A stretch of DNA of 64,000 bases from Abelmoschus esculentus (Eukaryota > Streptophyta > Magnoliopsida > Malvales > Malvaceae). The stretch is taken from positions 7,556,501 through 7,620,500 of the forward strand of contig JAUCBN010000016.1 of assembly GCA_035048815.1 (NCBI GenBank), written 5' to 3'. Shown piece by piece: positions 35,208 to 45,654 of this stretch. Each line of letters begins with the position of its first letter. The first letter of the stretch is position 1. The notes beneath the pieces were generated by a model. The model saw only the letters and a program-made list of their open reading frames with translations, ran no database searches and had not been told where the DNA came from. Both the position numbers and the translations under genes were made by a program.

Positions 35208-36341
35208 ATGACTCCTAGAACCTTACCCGCTAGAGCTAAACGTGCTCGTGTTGAAAGGGGTCAACCTTTCGGTTCAAATATACCTAATCCTAATCCCGAT
35301 CTCAATCCTAATCCTACCTTTGAGGAAGTATGCTTTAGTGATAGTGCTCATGGAAATATATATTTTAATGTCTATCATCATAAGGAGATTAGACTAGAGC
35401 GTAACATTGATCTAGATTTCCTTATGTCTCCCGTTTATGACTTTGATCTTTTTGAGTTGTTCACCGAATAGGGTTGGATTGAGTACTTGAGCATTCCCCC
35501 ATATACACACCGTAAATTAGTTCGTGCCTTTTATGTAAATGCCGAGTTTATTCGGTCTAATAGAGGAACTAATTCTATCACCGGTATTCAATCTTTCTTG
35601 ATGGGTATAAATTTCATTTTGACACCCGAGTCTATCGCTCAATTCTTAGGTGTCCCTCTTGGTGGGAAGTCAAATGAATATAAAGCTCATTATATTGAAC
35701 CTTTTCCCGACCATTGTCTTACCCATCTCCCATTAGAGGAGCGTCTTTTCCATCTCCTTACTACGTGGTTCTTTCGCTCTTCCGGCAGAAATGCCGCTAG
35801 TATGCGATTCATAGATTATTGGTGGCTTAGACAATATCGTGATAGATCTCGTCCTGATATAGTTAATATCATCTTTTTGAATCTTATCAAAGTCATCTCT
35901 AATCATGCATCTTTCTCTCTTCCCTTTGCATGTGTTCTTAGTCACATCTTTAGGAAACTCAACATTGATACCTCCTTAGATGAGAATGTTAAGAACAAGA
36001 GTTTGATTGATATCAAATCTTGTCACAAAGCCCAATGGTATCATGGTGCTCATGAATGGGTTCATAGAGGGATTATAGAGGAAGTCGATGAGGATGCTCC
36101 CGAGGTTCCGGTAGATAAGGATGCCCAACCTCCCATGGTTCCTATCACCATGGATTTCATGTATGCTTCCATGATCACTCGGTTCGACAACATGGATGTT
36201 TTCCTCCGTAGTTCTCATGAGGAGACCACCGGCATGCTCCGTAGCTTGGATAGACGTGTATCATCTTTAGAGCATGATATACGTGACATTCGTGGTCATC
36301 TTTTTCCACCTTCTCCGCCTCATGATGTACCGAATGTTTAA
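35208..36341 (+). pseudogene. Outer Sirevirus env-like / third ORF, one in-frame stop
   Basis: ATG at 35208 (MTPRTLPARAKRARVE, basic). The same frame runs to 36341 but is stopped once by TAG at 35469-35471. The protein has the plant-transposon-associated domain (text such as SFLMGINFILTPESIAQFLG) and a helical C-terminus (LRSLDRRVSSLEHDIRDIRG). No signal peptide or membrane segment seen. It is the best preserved coding part of the outer element, although pol is gone. Confidence 0.78.
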
Positions 36342-36801
36342 GTTTCATGCATACCTTTATGACTATATTATGATATTTTGAGACTTATTTAATATGCTTT
36401 ATCTATTTTGTTACAACTTTATGATGAATCTAGTTTGGATCATTTTGGTTTACATGGTGAATTATGATAAATGTTATGTTATGATATGCTTATGTTTTAT
36501 GCTATGTGGTTTGAATGCTTTACATGCTATGTTATGGATTATGTTATGACCTATTGCTCTTATGGTACTTATTCCTCTTTGTAGCCTTTTATTCTTTTTG
36601 CTATAACAAAAAGGGGGAGAGAATTCAAACAATTTGTTTTTGTCTTTAAAATTTTCTTTAACAATTTAAAACTTATGGTTTTCAAAGAATGTATAAGGAC
36701 ATTTATTAAGGGGGAAGCTTAAATGGATTTTTCACAAGTTTGAAAATTTTCTCAAAAACAAATTTTTACAAAAGGTTTTGTTATATAAAAAACGGGGAGA
36801 T
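36342..36801 (+). promoter_or_regulatory. Multiple polypurine tracts of the outer element
   Basis: AAAAAGGGGGAGAGAA near 36606, AAGGGGGAAGC near 36709 and AAAAAACGGGGAGATTG just before the LTR at 36802. Confidence 0.8.
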
Positions 36802-37767
36802 TGTTAGACTTATTTTGATATAACTTAAAATATATTTTCAAAGGACTAATTTGTAAAAAATTGTAAAATATCTTTCTCGAAATAAAATTTTCAAAAACTC
36901 GATTTAAAGTTGACAAAACGGTTTATAAAATGTTTGACTTTTTATCCATATCGAATATACTTTTAAAAGTCAACAAAATGGTCAAAAGTGTTTGCAAAAA
37001 CCAAAAGTCTCGAAACTTTGTTGAAAGGTTTCGAAACTTTCAGGATAGAATGACCTATTTTTCAAACCCAGCAAAGGTTTCGAAACCTCTATGGAAGGTT
37101 TCGAAACTTTCAACCTGTAACGGCTAGTTTTATTTAAAATTCTTAAAGGTTTCGAAACCTCTAGTAAAGGTTTCGAAACTTCTCTACAGGTGAGCATTAA
37201 ATGTTCAATCTTAATGGCAACCAACGGCTCCAAAGTACTCCCAACGACTACAAACGGTTAGAAGCAATTAAGAGCATATAAAAGAGGTTAGAAAATATTA
37301 TTGGAACAAAAAGAAAGTCGATCCAAACATTCAAGCATTCATAGATTCAAGTTGTGCTTCATTTTCAACCTTTCTTGCAAAAATACTAGTGTGTTCTTCA
37401 CTTGTAATCTCTTTTTACTAGTGTTTAATTAGGTGTGTGAGAGAGCTTAATTTGTGCAAATATCTACATTGTGAGAATTTTCTAGTTTACTTATTTGTAC
37501 TCAAATTTGGGGATTGATTCAATAGACTTTGGGGTATAAGTCTATTGAATTGTGTAATGTTACTCCTTATCCTTAAAGGAAAGACAAATTAGTGAATTTA
37601 AGGAAAATACTTAGTGTGGTCACTAAGGTAGTGGATGTAGACTTCATTGAGGAAGTTGAACCACTCTAAATCACCTTGCAATTTCCTACCTTTGCAATTA
37701 GTGTCCAAATTTTAAAAATCCAATTCACCCCTTCTTGCCGTTTTTCGATCGATTGCAACACTCAACA
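36802..37767 (+). repeat. Outer element, right LTR (966 bp)
   Basis: Uninterrupted partner of 21920-22852 plus 32352-32394. Several GGTTTCGAAACC-type palindromes (37015-37180) and TATAAAA at 37277-37283. Ends CACTCAACA before the TACTT duplication. Confidence 0.93.
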
Positions 37768-38082
37768 TACTTGTCTAGACTAAAGATAGATCGGAAACAA
37801 AGATAATCGGAAAACCTAGTATTTGGAGGTCCATTGACTCTATTCTCTGTAATAAGAAAACCAATAAAGGCAAATAGTGCGCACTAAGAAAATTGTGTGT
37901 TTGTGACTGACAAATGAAAGGAGAAAAATGATTGTGCATGCAGATGGGTAGTTCTAGGGAAAACCCTTAAAAAAAGCCTAAAAGAAGCCTAAACCTGTTT
38001 ACCCGGTCACATTGTGCACATAAAACTATATACACAATTTCTTACAAAAACTGTAAGAAAAACGGTACAAACATCAAAAATA

Positions 38083-38830
38083 GTAAGGATTTGTGTTTGT
38101 ACACAAATCCTTACAAAGTATACACAACGGCTTACGAAAACCGTAAGAAAAAAGGTATGTACACAAATCCTTACCACTTCAAAAACATGAGCTCAAGGAG
38201 ACTTCTAAGGGTAAGGATTTGTGTACATACACAATTTTCTACAAGAATACACAATATGCCACCCAAATGGTAAGGATTTGTGTTTGTACACAAATCCTTA
38301 CAAAGTATACACAACGGCTTACGAAAACCGTAAGAAAAAAGGTATGTACACAAATCCTTACCACTTCAAAATCATGAGCTCGAGGAGGCTTTCAAAGGTA
38401 AGGATTTGTGTACATACACACTTTCCTACAAGAATACACAATATGACACAAAAAAGGTAAGGATTTGTGTTTGTACACAAATCCTTACAAAGTATACACA
38501 ACGGCTTACGAAAACCGTAAGAAAAAAGGTATGTACACAAATCCTTACCACTTCAAAACCATGAGCTCAAGGAGGCATCCAAGGGTAAGGATTTGTGTAC
38601 ATACACAATTTCCTACAAGAATACACAATATGCCACCCAAATGGTAAGGATTTATGTTTGTACACAATTTCTTACAAAGTATACACAACGGCTTACGAAA
38701 ATCGTAGTAAATTGTGTATGTACACAAATCCTTACCTTTGGATGACTCCTTGAGCTCATGGTGAGAAGTTGTAAGGAATTATGTACATACCTTTTTCCTT
38801 ACGATTTTTGTAGGTCATTGTGTATACTTT
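38083..38830. repeat. 187-bp tandem repeat, about four units
   Basis: GTAAGGATTTGTGTTTG starts at 38083, 38270 and 38457, with a variant at 38644: an exact 187-bp period. Each unit opens with a hairpin (GTAAGGATTTGTGT / ACACAAATCCTTAC, 14-bp arms) and has a second one (CTTACGAAAACCGTAAG). Both strands are open for about 60 codons per unit, which follows from the period and the palindromes and is not evidence of a gene. Confidence 0.9.
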
Positions 38831-38844
38831 GTAAGGAATTGTGT

Positions 38845-39790
38845 ATAATATTTATTTGTATATTTTTTATTTAAATATTTTTTATTTGAATATTTATTAT
38901 ACGAATATTTTCATTCGAATATTTTTATTCGAGTATTTTTATTTGAATAGTTATTATATTAGTATTTTTATTCGTATATTTTTTATTCAAATATTTTTAT
39001 TCAAGTATTTTTATTCGTATACTTTTTATCGAATATTTTTATTTGAATATTTATTATATGAATATTTTGATTCGAATATTTATTATATGAATATCTTTAT
39101 TTGAATATTTTTATTCAAAAAATTTTATTCGAATATTTATTATACGAATATTTTTATTTGTATATTTTTTATTCGAATATTTTTATTCCAATATTTATTA
39201 TATGAATATTTTTATTCGAATATTTATTATACGAATATTTTTATTCGAATATTTTCTATTCAAATATTTTTATTCAAATATTTATTATATGAATATTTAT
39301 CATACGAATATTTTTATTTGTATATTTTTTATTCGAATATTTTTATTTCAATATTTATTATATGAATATTTTTATTCAAATATTTATTATACGAATATTT
39401 TTATTCGAATATTTATTATACGAATATTTTTATTCGAATATTTTTTATTCGAATATTTTTATTCAAATATTTATTATACGCATATTTTTATTCTAATATT
39501 TATTATAAGAATATTTTTATTTGAATATTTATTATACGGATATTTTTATTCGTATATTTTTTATTCGAGTATTTTTATTCAAATATTTATTATATGACTA
39601 TTTTTATTCCAATATCTTTTTATGCGAATATTTTTATTCGTATATATTTTATTCGAATCTTTTGATTTGAATATTTTATTCAAATATTTTTATGTGAATA
39701 TTTATTATATGAATATTTTTATTCAAATATTTATTTTATAAATATTTTTATTCGAATATTTATTGTATAAATATTTTTATTTATATATTT
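38845..39790. repeat. AT minisatellite, long array
   Basis: About 950 bp of alternating TATTTTTATTCGAATA and TATTTATTATACGAATA words at roughly 28-32 bp spacing, with GC content confined to TTCGAA and ACGAA cores. The long open frame of F, I, Y, N and R residues is low complexity and non-coding. Confidence 0.88.
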
Positions 39791-39857
39791 TTTATTCGAA
39801 TATATAAAAATAAATTATATAAACATTATTTAAAAAAAAAAAACTAGTTTAAATTGG

Positions 39858-39940
39858 AACCGGCTGGTAGCCGGTTTCCCATACCCCTCTATTAGAGGGG
39901 CTCTTTTTAGGCTCACTTTAAGTGAGCTTTTTCTAGCCCC
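39858..39940. repeat. Row of three stem-loops at the end of copy 2
   Basis: AACCGGC-TGGTA-GCCGGTT (39858-39876), CCCCTCT-ATT-AGAGGGG (39884-39900) and GCTCACTT-T-AAGTGAGC (39911-39927). The last lies inside a wider palindrome running from GGGGCT to AGCCCC (39897-39940). All arms pair perfectly. Confidence 0.85.
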
Positions 39941-39965
39941 TCCCGCATGCAGATGCAGGATAGCG

Positions 39966-40610
39966 TGCGACTTAAACTTCATATTTCGTCTATGATTAAG
40001 CAATGACTCGACAAATCCTGAATGAACACAGTCATTAAAAAAGATATTTAAACAAATAAACTCCTACTAGCATGTAACGTGGCACTTAGAGCTATGGTCA
40101 AGGTCTCTTTCTTGAGAAAAAAGACAAAAAGAAAACGCCATTCCCATGCTCACGTCTCTCTCTCTTAACAATAATCTACAGATACAAAGACTTAAAAGAT
40201 TACGATAAGTTGATTAAATTTCTAATATTGTTAATTAGAATTAACCAAGTGTTGAATATAGTAATTATGTAAACTCAGGAAACATGAGGGATCTCATGCA
40301 AGAAAAGGAATGGAGTAAAGGGATGAAATTCGTAAATAAAGCAACACAGAAGTGAAAAATCTCTAAAATACAGGGGGCTCGTGGAAAAAAAGAAAGAAAA
40401 ATAGCTTAATTAAAACCACTGTGTCGACCCCTGATGGAGTTGGGGCACCAAACTGGAACATGAGCAGTTTCGTCTGCACATCAAACTCAAAACTGGAAAT
40501 CGTAATTTGACTTTTGTTCTGCCACAAAACAAACCTGGAAGCGTTATTTAAAGTTTCGGGTTTCTCAAGTTCAGCTACCCCAGAACACCAGATTTATTGT
40601 TTTGGCAGAC
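39966..40610 (+). promoter_or_regulatory. Upstream region of aspartyl protease B
   Basis: Unique DNA before the gene. TATTTAAA at 40545-40552, about 60 bp before the ATG, is a candidate TATA box. The rest has no recognised feature. Confidence 0.4.
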
Positions 40611-43352
40611 ATGGGGGAGTTAAGTAGTTACTGTTTTCTGTTGTTGTTACTGGTTTTGGGATGGAGCGCGGGAACTTGTTCTGCCTTCGGAACTTTCGGC
40701 TTTGATATCCTCCATCGATATTCCGATCCGGTTAAGAAAATCCTGGCCGTCGATGAGTTACCGGTGAAGGGAAGTCCGGAGTATTACACGGCTATGGTTC
40801 ACCGTGATAACGTAATTAAGGGTCGTCGACTGGCGACGGCTAATGATCAGACGCCTGTTACGTTTCTCGACGGAAATGAGACTTATCGATTCGATGACTT
40901 GGGATTGTATGATTTCTTTCCACCTCACTCTCCATCCTTTATAACTTGTTGGGACTTAGAAGTTTAAAACTTGTTGGATAATTATTTTTCTAATTTATTT
41001 TATTATTGGATATTATTGTTTTTTTTTTTTTTTTGCTTTGGTAATAGTTTAAAACTCGTTGGGACTTAGAAGTTCAATTTTTAGATTAAATAGGCGATTT
41101 GTATCGGGAAGAAATTGTCAGTTTTACATATCTCAGTTTCCTTCATGGATTAGCCATTCTGTTCATCATTGTTATACACATGTATGATATTTGAAATCTC
41201 TTGGTGTTTCTTCTTGCAATAGGATTGAATTGTTAACTTATAGTTTTCTAATTTCTGGGAATTTTACAGTCTGCATTACGCGAATGTATCGATAGGGACG
41301 CCTGCTTTGTCATTTTTGGTGGCACTAGACACCGGCAGCGATCTGTTCTGGTTGCCATGCGATTGCTCTGCTTGTGTGCGAGGCCTTGGGACATCCAATG
41401 ATCAGGTAACCGATATGCTTGTGTCGATGCATGAACAATCGTTTTTTATGGTATCTGTTGGTAACTTTTGTGTTTCAGATGATAGAGTTTAACATCTATA
41501 GTCCTAATACGTCGTCCACAAGCTCCAATGTTCCCTGTAACAGCGCCCAGTGTGAACAACAAAGACAATGTTCTTCACCTCAAAGTGATTGCCCTTATCA
41601 AGTTCTGTATCTCTCCAATGGCACTTCTACTGGGGTCTTGGTGGAGGATGTCTTGCACTTAACTGCTGACGAAGATAAAACCAAAGCCATTCAAGCTAAT
41701 ATTACTTTTGGGTTTGCAACTTTTAGTTCCCTTTTCATTAATAAATAATATCATAAATGTCGGAATTCTGCTAGTCTGTCTTGGAAAATAACTTCATTTT
41801 TTGCTTATGTATGGTTTGGATGTTGTACTCTATTGCAGTTGTGGGCAGGTTCAGACTGGATCATTCTTAACTGGTGCTGCTCCAAATGGTCTTTTTGGTC
41901 TTGGTATGGACAACATATCGGTTCCTAGCATATTGGCAAAACAAAACATTACTCCGAATTCTTTTTCTATGTGTTTCGGAAGTGATGGGGTTGGAAGAAT
42001 CACTTTTGGTGATCGGGGCAGCTCAGGTCAAGGAGAAACACCATTTAATCTCAAGCAGCAACTGTAAGTGGATACTTTTTCGTATTGCATCGATGATGAT
42101 AAGAATTTGTTAGGGTAACATGCATCCTTAGAAACGATTCGGATTTTCGTTTTCAGCCCCACTTACAATGTCAGTATCAGTCAAATAAATGTTGGAGGGA
42201 ATACTGCAGATCTTGAATTCAATGCAATTTTTGACTCTGGTACCTCGTTTACATACTTGAATGACCCAGCTTATACACTTATTTCCGAGACTGTAAGTAG
42301 TTTAAATCACATATTCCATGTTGTTTCATCACTTCCCTTTCCTTCCCCTGCAAGTATTTTTCATTGTGTTGTTCTACAGTTCAACAATTTGGCCATCGAG
42401 ACGCGGCATACATCGTCTAATTCTTCTGAACTTCCCTTTGAATATTGTTATGACCTGAGGTATAATCCATTTGTTTAGACCTACCGGAAAGGACTTCGTT
42501 TTATGCTTGAGTCCCAAGGCACTGACTTCAGCATTCACCTTGCAGTTCAAATCAAACCAGCTTTCAGTACCCTGTCGTGAATCTAACCATGAAAGGTGGA
42601 GATTACTTTTTTGTTAATGATCCAATAGTAGTTATTTCCTTGCAGGTAAAGAAACTAGATTTCGATTCCATTAGATACACATGACTTGCCTTGAAAATGA
42701 ATCTTTTCCGTTTCGATTTCCAGAGTGGAGATGTATACTGTTTAGGTGTTGTGAAAAGTGACAATGTGGATATCATTGGACGTAAGTATCTTCCCTCACA
42801 ATGAACATTGCTTATTTTTGTGCTCGATCCTGTGCTTACTCGATAATGGATTCGGGTCATCGGTACGAGGAGTCTAATATTATATCGACAGCATGCACTC
42901 TCTGAGATACAACTTCTGATAGCAGTGAACACTTGATAATCAGAGAATATAGCTTCTTATACTTGCTTTTGTTACATTGAAACCAGAAAATTTCATGACC
43001 GAATATTGTTTAGTTTTCGATCGTGAGAAGATGGTCCTTGGCTGGAAATCATCCGACTGTGAGTAACTTGTGTTTGTTTCCTCTGCGATTTATGCTGGTT
43101 CGGTCAATCATCTCTTAAATTTCTAAATGAGATCGGATTTCGACAGGTTATGATATAGAGACATCAACCACATTGCCAGTGAAGCCACAGTCTGCCTTCC
43201 CACCTGCCGTGGCCGTCAACCCGGAAGCCACAGCGGGGACTGGTACTAACCATTCAGGGGCATCACCATCCATTACAAATCCATCAATCCATCTCAAAAC
43301 CCTGTTTTACACTTTCATATTTTCTCTCATTCCAATTTTTTCTTTGATTTAG
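40611..43352 (+). CDS. A1-family aspartyl protease, copy B, apparently intact
   Basis: Pepsin-like plant protease of 513 residues. Exons: 40611-40906, 41270-41405, 41479-41711, 41839-42063, 42157-42292, 42380-42459, 42546-42645, 42724-42781, 42987-43058 and 43147-43352, all with GT/AG borders and fitting phases. The N-terminus is a typical signal peptide (CFLLLLLVLGWSAGTCSA), so the enzyme enters the secretory path. Catalytic motifs DTGSDLFWLP (Asp about 119) and DSGTSFTYL (Asp about 323) are present, with CSCGQVQTGSF-type text and paired cysteines between. The C-terminus is polar and Ser/Thr/Pro-rich, then a hydrophobic tail (TLFYTFIFSLIPIFSLI), as in GPI-anchored members. Six exons match copy A in length. 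The ATG at 40611 is the first in frame and starts the signal peptide. Substrate unknown. Confidence 0.93.
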
Positions 43353-44870
43353 TCATATTATTTTCTTTAGACCTTGTACAATACATACTGTTTTAGGCAT
43401 ACACAGCAAAGATCAGCCTTTCCCCCTTCATACACACAGGGCTGTATAGATGCTTTGATTTTACAGTTACAGTTGATTATATTATAGCATTACTTATAGT
43501 TAGTTTGAGTCCAGGTTTTGCTTAACAAAAATTAAATGTTACAAATCTTACATAACAATTAATATGAGCTTATCCTATAAAGCAAAGTTCATTTGTCCTC
43601 CAAACACCGCTAATTATCAAATTTATTAATTTAGATGCTCGGTGAATAATGAATTGAGGTGAAACCTTTAAGTTTAAAAAAACCAAGAACAGAAACCTTT
43701 TTTAAATTAAAAATTATACATTAAAGTTATAAAAACTATTTTACTCTTAACAATTATAAAAATCTCCAAATAATATAAATTTAACATTTTCTATTTTTAA
43801 TATTCTCCATCAAGTATTTAGATTGTAACATTTGTAAACTTATAATTTTTTATTTTTATTCTCACATTTGCATTTGTATTTAAATTTAATAACTAATTAA
43901 ATTACATTAAAAATACTTATAAAAATAATAAATTAATATATAAATCCTTTAAATATATTTAATAATATTGTATTAAAAAATCATAGTATAATTATTCCTT
44001 CCTTCCCACTAATTGTTTTATATGTTAAGTCTTTTGTTACATTTTTTAAATTTTGACTATAATTTTTTAAATATTTTAATTAATTAAAATATATAAAAAT
44101 ATATTTAAAAAATATTTAATTTAAGATTTTTAAAATATATAATCTTTATATTTTTACCAATAATAAATTTTAAATTATAAAAAACTAAAATTAAAAATGT
44201 TTAACCTAAAAAAGTCGATAGCTGACCGTTTTAGTAGGATAACAAGAATAATATTAATATATATAATATTAATAATTAATAAATTATTTTAAATGATATA
44301 TGATATAATCATGTCTTTATATATCATTATGATTGTTTAAATAATCAAAGAGCCATCTACTGTTAATTAGTTTTACTAATACTTTTATACTATCGGCTAA
44401 TACAATTCGTTAATTAAATCAGTTAATATAATTTAATAATTAAATTAATTAATACAATAAATTATCAATTAATATAACTTGTTATCAGTTATCCGCTAAT
44501 TATCAAATCTTGCAACATTATCTTTAAATTATTCAAAAGGGGGAAACAATGGTGCAAATTACAGTGTAAAAATGGAAGAAAAAAATGCAAGCCAAATTAC
44601 AAGGAAAATTTGTTTACAAATGCAACTTACTAGGATGAGATTAAGAGGTCGAAGCTATCCAATCAGATTCGGATCCCACTCCCTGCTAACCAAGCTTCTC
44701 TTCCATTGGTCTACAGTCTCCATTTAACCTGCAAACAAGGAAACAAAGAGGGGTAACAACACTGGAATTACATATAACAAAAATACAGTAATTCACAAGG
44801 TGTCTGAGATAAACTAAAAAATTCACCCTTCCGAGCACAAATCATCTACCTCTTTTTTTATACCTTTATT
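43353..44870. other. 3' flank of protease B and AT-rich intergenic DNA
   Basis: The first 150 bp are probably 3' UTR. The rest is AT-rich without a supported gene. Near 44640-44735 the minus strand has an acceptor-like TTGTTTGCAG followed by a short frame ending in TAG, possibly the last exon of a lost gene, too weak to annotate. Confidence 0.4.
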
Positions 44871-45100
44871 TGTGTCTCTGTTTCAAATTAGAAGGTTTAA
44901 GGTGTTGGGTTTAAGGTTTAATGTTAGGGGTTGTGGTTAAGGTTTAGGAAATTAGGGGTAGAGTGTCTTTTTTAGGGCGTATGGTTTAAGATATAGAAAA
45001 TAATGATTAGAGTTTAAAATTAAATTTTTTAAAATTTTTAATAGGAGGCACAGATGGAGGAATGATAAAGAGGCAAATGATTTTTATCCTCATATGATTA
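44870..45100. repeat. Dispersed repeat with degenerate TTTAGGG words, copy 1
   Basis: Phrases GGTTTAAGGTGTTGGGTTT, GTTTAGG and ATATAGAAAATAATGATTAG correspond to the segment at 50870-51040 (GGATATAAAAAATAAAGGTTAG). A pair of old dispersed repeat copies with telomere-like text. Not a telomere. Confidence 0.5.
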
Positions 45101-45390
45101 TCTTCATCTGAACAAGACCATCCACAACAGTCCTAATTAATTAAAAATGTGGTGCCGTTTATTCGATAATAAATATGATCCCAAACGTAAAGATAACGGT
45201 TCTTTTGTTTATTATCAAATAACAAGTCTTTTAAAATTTATTTGCATTCTTAAATGGATCTTAAATTAATAAAAAAATAAACTTGAAAAATTTTGATTTT
45301 GGTTAAATTATATTCGACAAGATACCATTTTTTAGAGTCTCATCCGTAACAACTCCCAAATCTATCTTAAAATAAATATATGATTTTAAT

Positions 45391-45560
45391 TAGGGGTGAG
45401 CGTTCGAACGAATCGAGTCAAGTTAAAAAATTTTAAGTTATTCGAGTTGAGTCATCATATTTTATAATTTAATTTTTTTTAAAATTTTTTCGATTTGAAA
45501 CGATTTTAATGAGTTCGAATCGATTCGATTTTTGATTTTATGTACAAATTAGTGACGGTT
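45391..45560. repeat. Fragment of a TTCGAATCGATTCG-rich hAT-like repeat
   Basis: Starts TAGGGGTGAGCGTTCGAACG and is filled with TTCGA words. The right end is missing. Confidence 0.45.
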
Positions 45561-45654
45561 TTAGTTTTCAAGTAGTCAATAATTTGGATAAATACATGGG
45601 TACCTCTTCTTCACAGTCGCGTGACATAACATCTTATGACTATTTAATATGAAT

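Larger units (their letters stand above)
21920..37767 (+). mobile_element. Outer Sirevirus-type Copia element, pol-less, interrupted by a second Sirevirus
   Basis: LTRs start TGTTAGACTTATTTTG and end in ACA. A perfect 5-bp target duplication TACTT flanks the whole (21915-21919 and 37768-37772). The left LTR is split by the inner element at 22852/32352. The internal region (32395-36801) holds a PBS, a broken gag, an LTR-like palindrome cluster, an env-like gene and several polypurine tracts, but no protease, integrase, RT or RNase H. Sirevirus placement rests on the env-like gene after the pol position, the multiple polypurine tracts and the palindromic LTR repeats, all known for that genus. 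Without pol it would need proteins from a relative to move. Confidence 0.88.
37935..39965. repeat. Composite satellite/minisatellite repeat, copy 2
   Basis: Entry GCATGCAGATGGGTAG with AAAAAAAGCCTAAAAG, then 187-bp units (38083-38830), an AT minisatellite (38845-39790), three hairpins (39858-39927) and an exit whose inverse reads GCATCTGCATGCGGGAGGGG. Entry and inverted exit share GCATGC, CTAG and AGCCTAAAA in the same order, so they look like imperfect terminal inverted repeats. Target duplication not identified. Same plan as copy 1 at 4050-6760 but better preserved. Confidence 0.55.

Noticed and set aside
29654..36341. True viral envelope proteins
   Set aside because: The third ORFs lack signal peptide, fusion peptide and membrane anchor, so the env-like label is kept only as the customary name.
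38091..38727. Sixty-codon frames repeated on both strands
   Set aside because: They recur every 187 bp with the repeat unit, so they follow from periodicity and palindromes and not from coding.
38841..39597. Long F/I/Y/R-rich frames in the second minisatellite
   Set aside because: Low-complexity result of a tandem repeat with few stop triplets.
44640..44735. Last exon of a minus-strand gene ending in LNGDCRPMEEKLG
   Set aside because: Acceptor and short frame look plausible, but no upstream exons were found.
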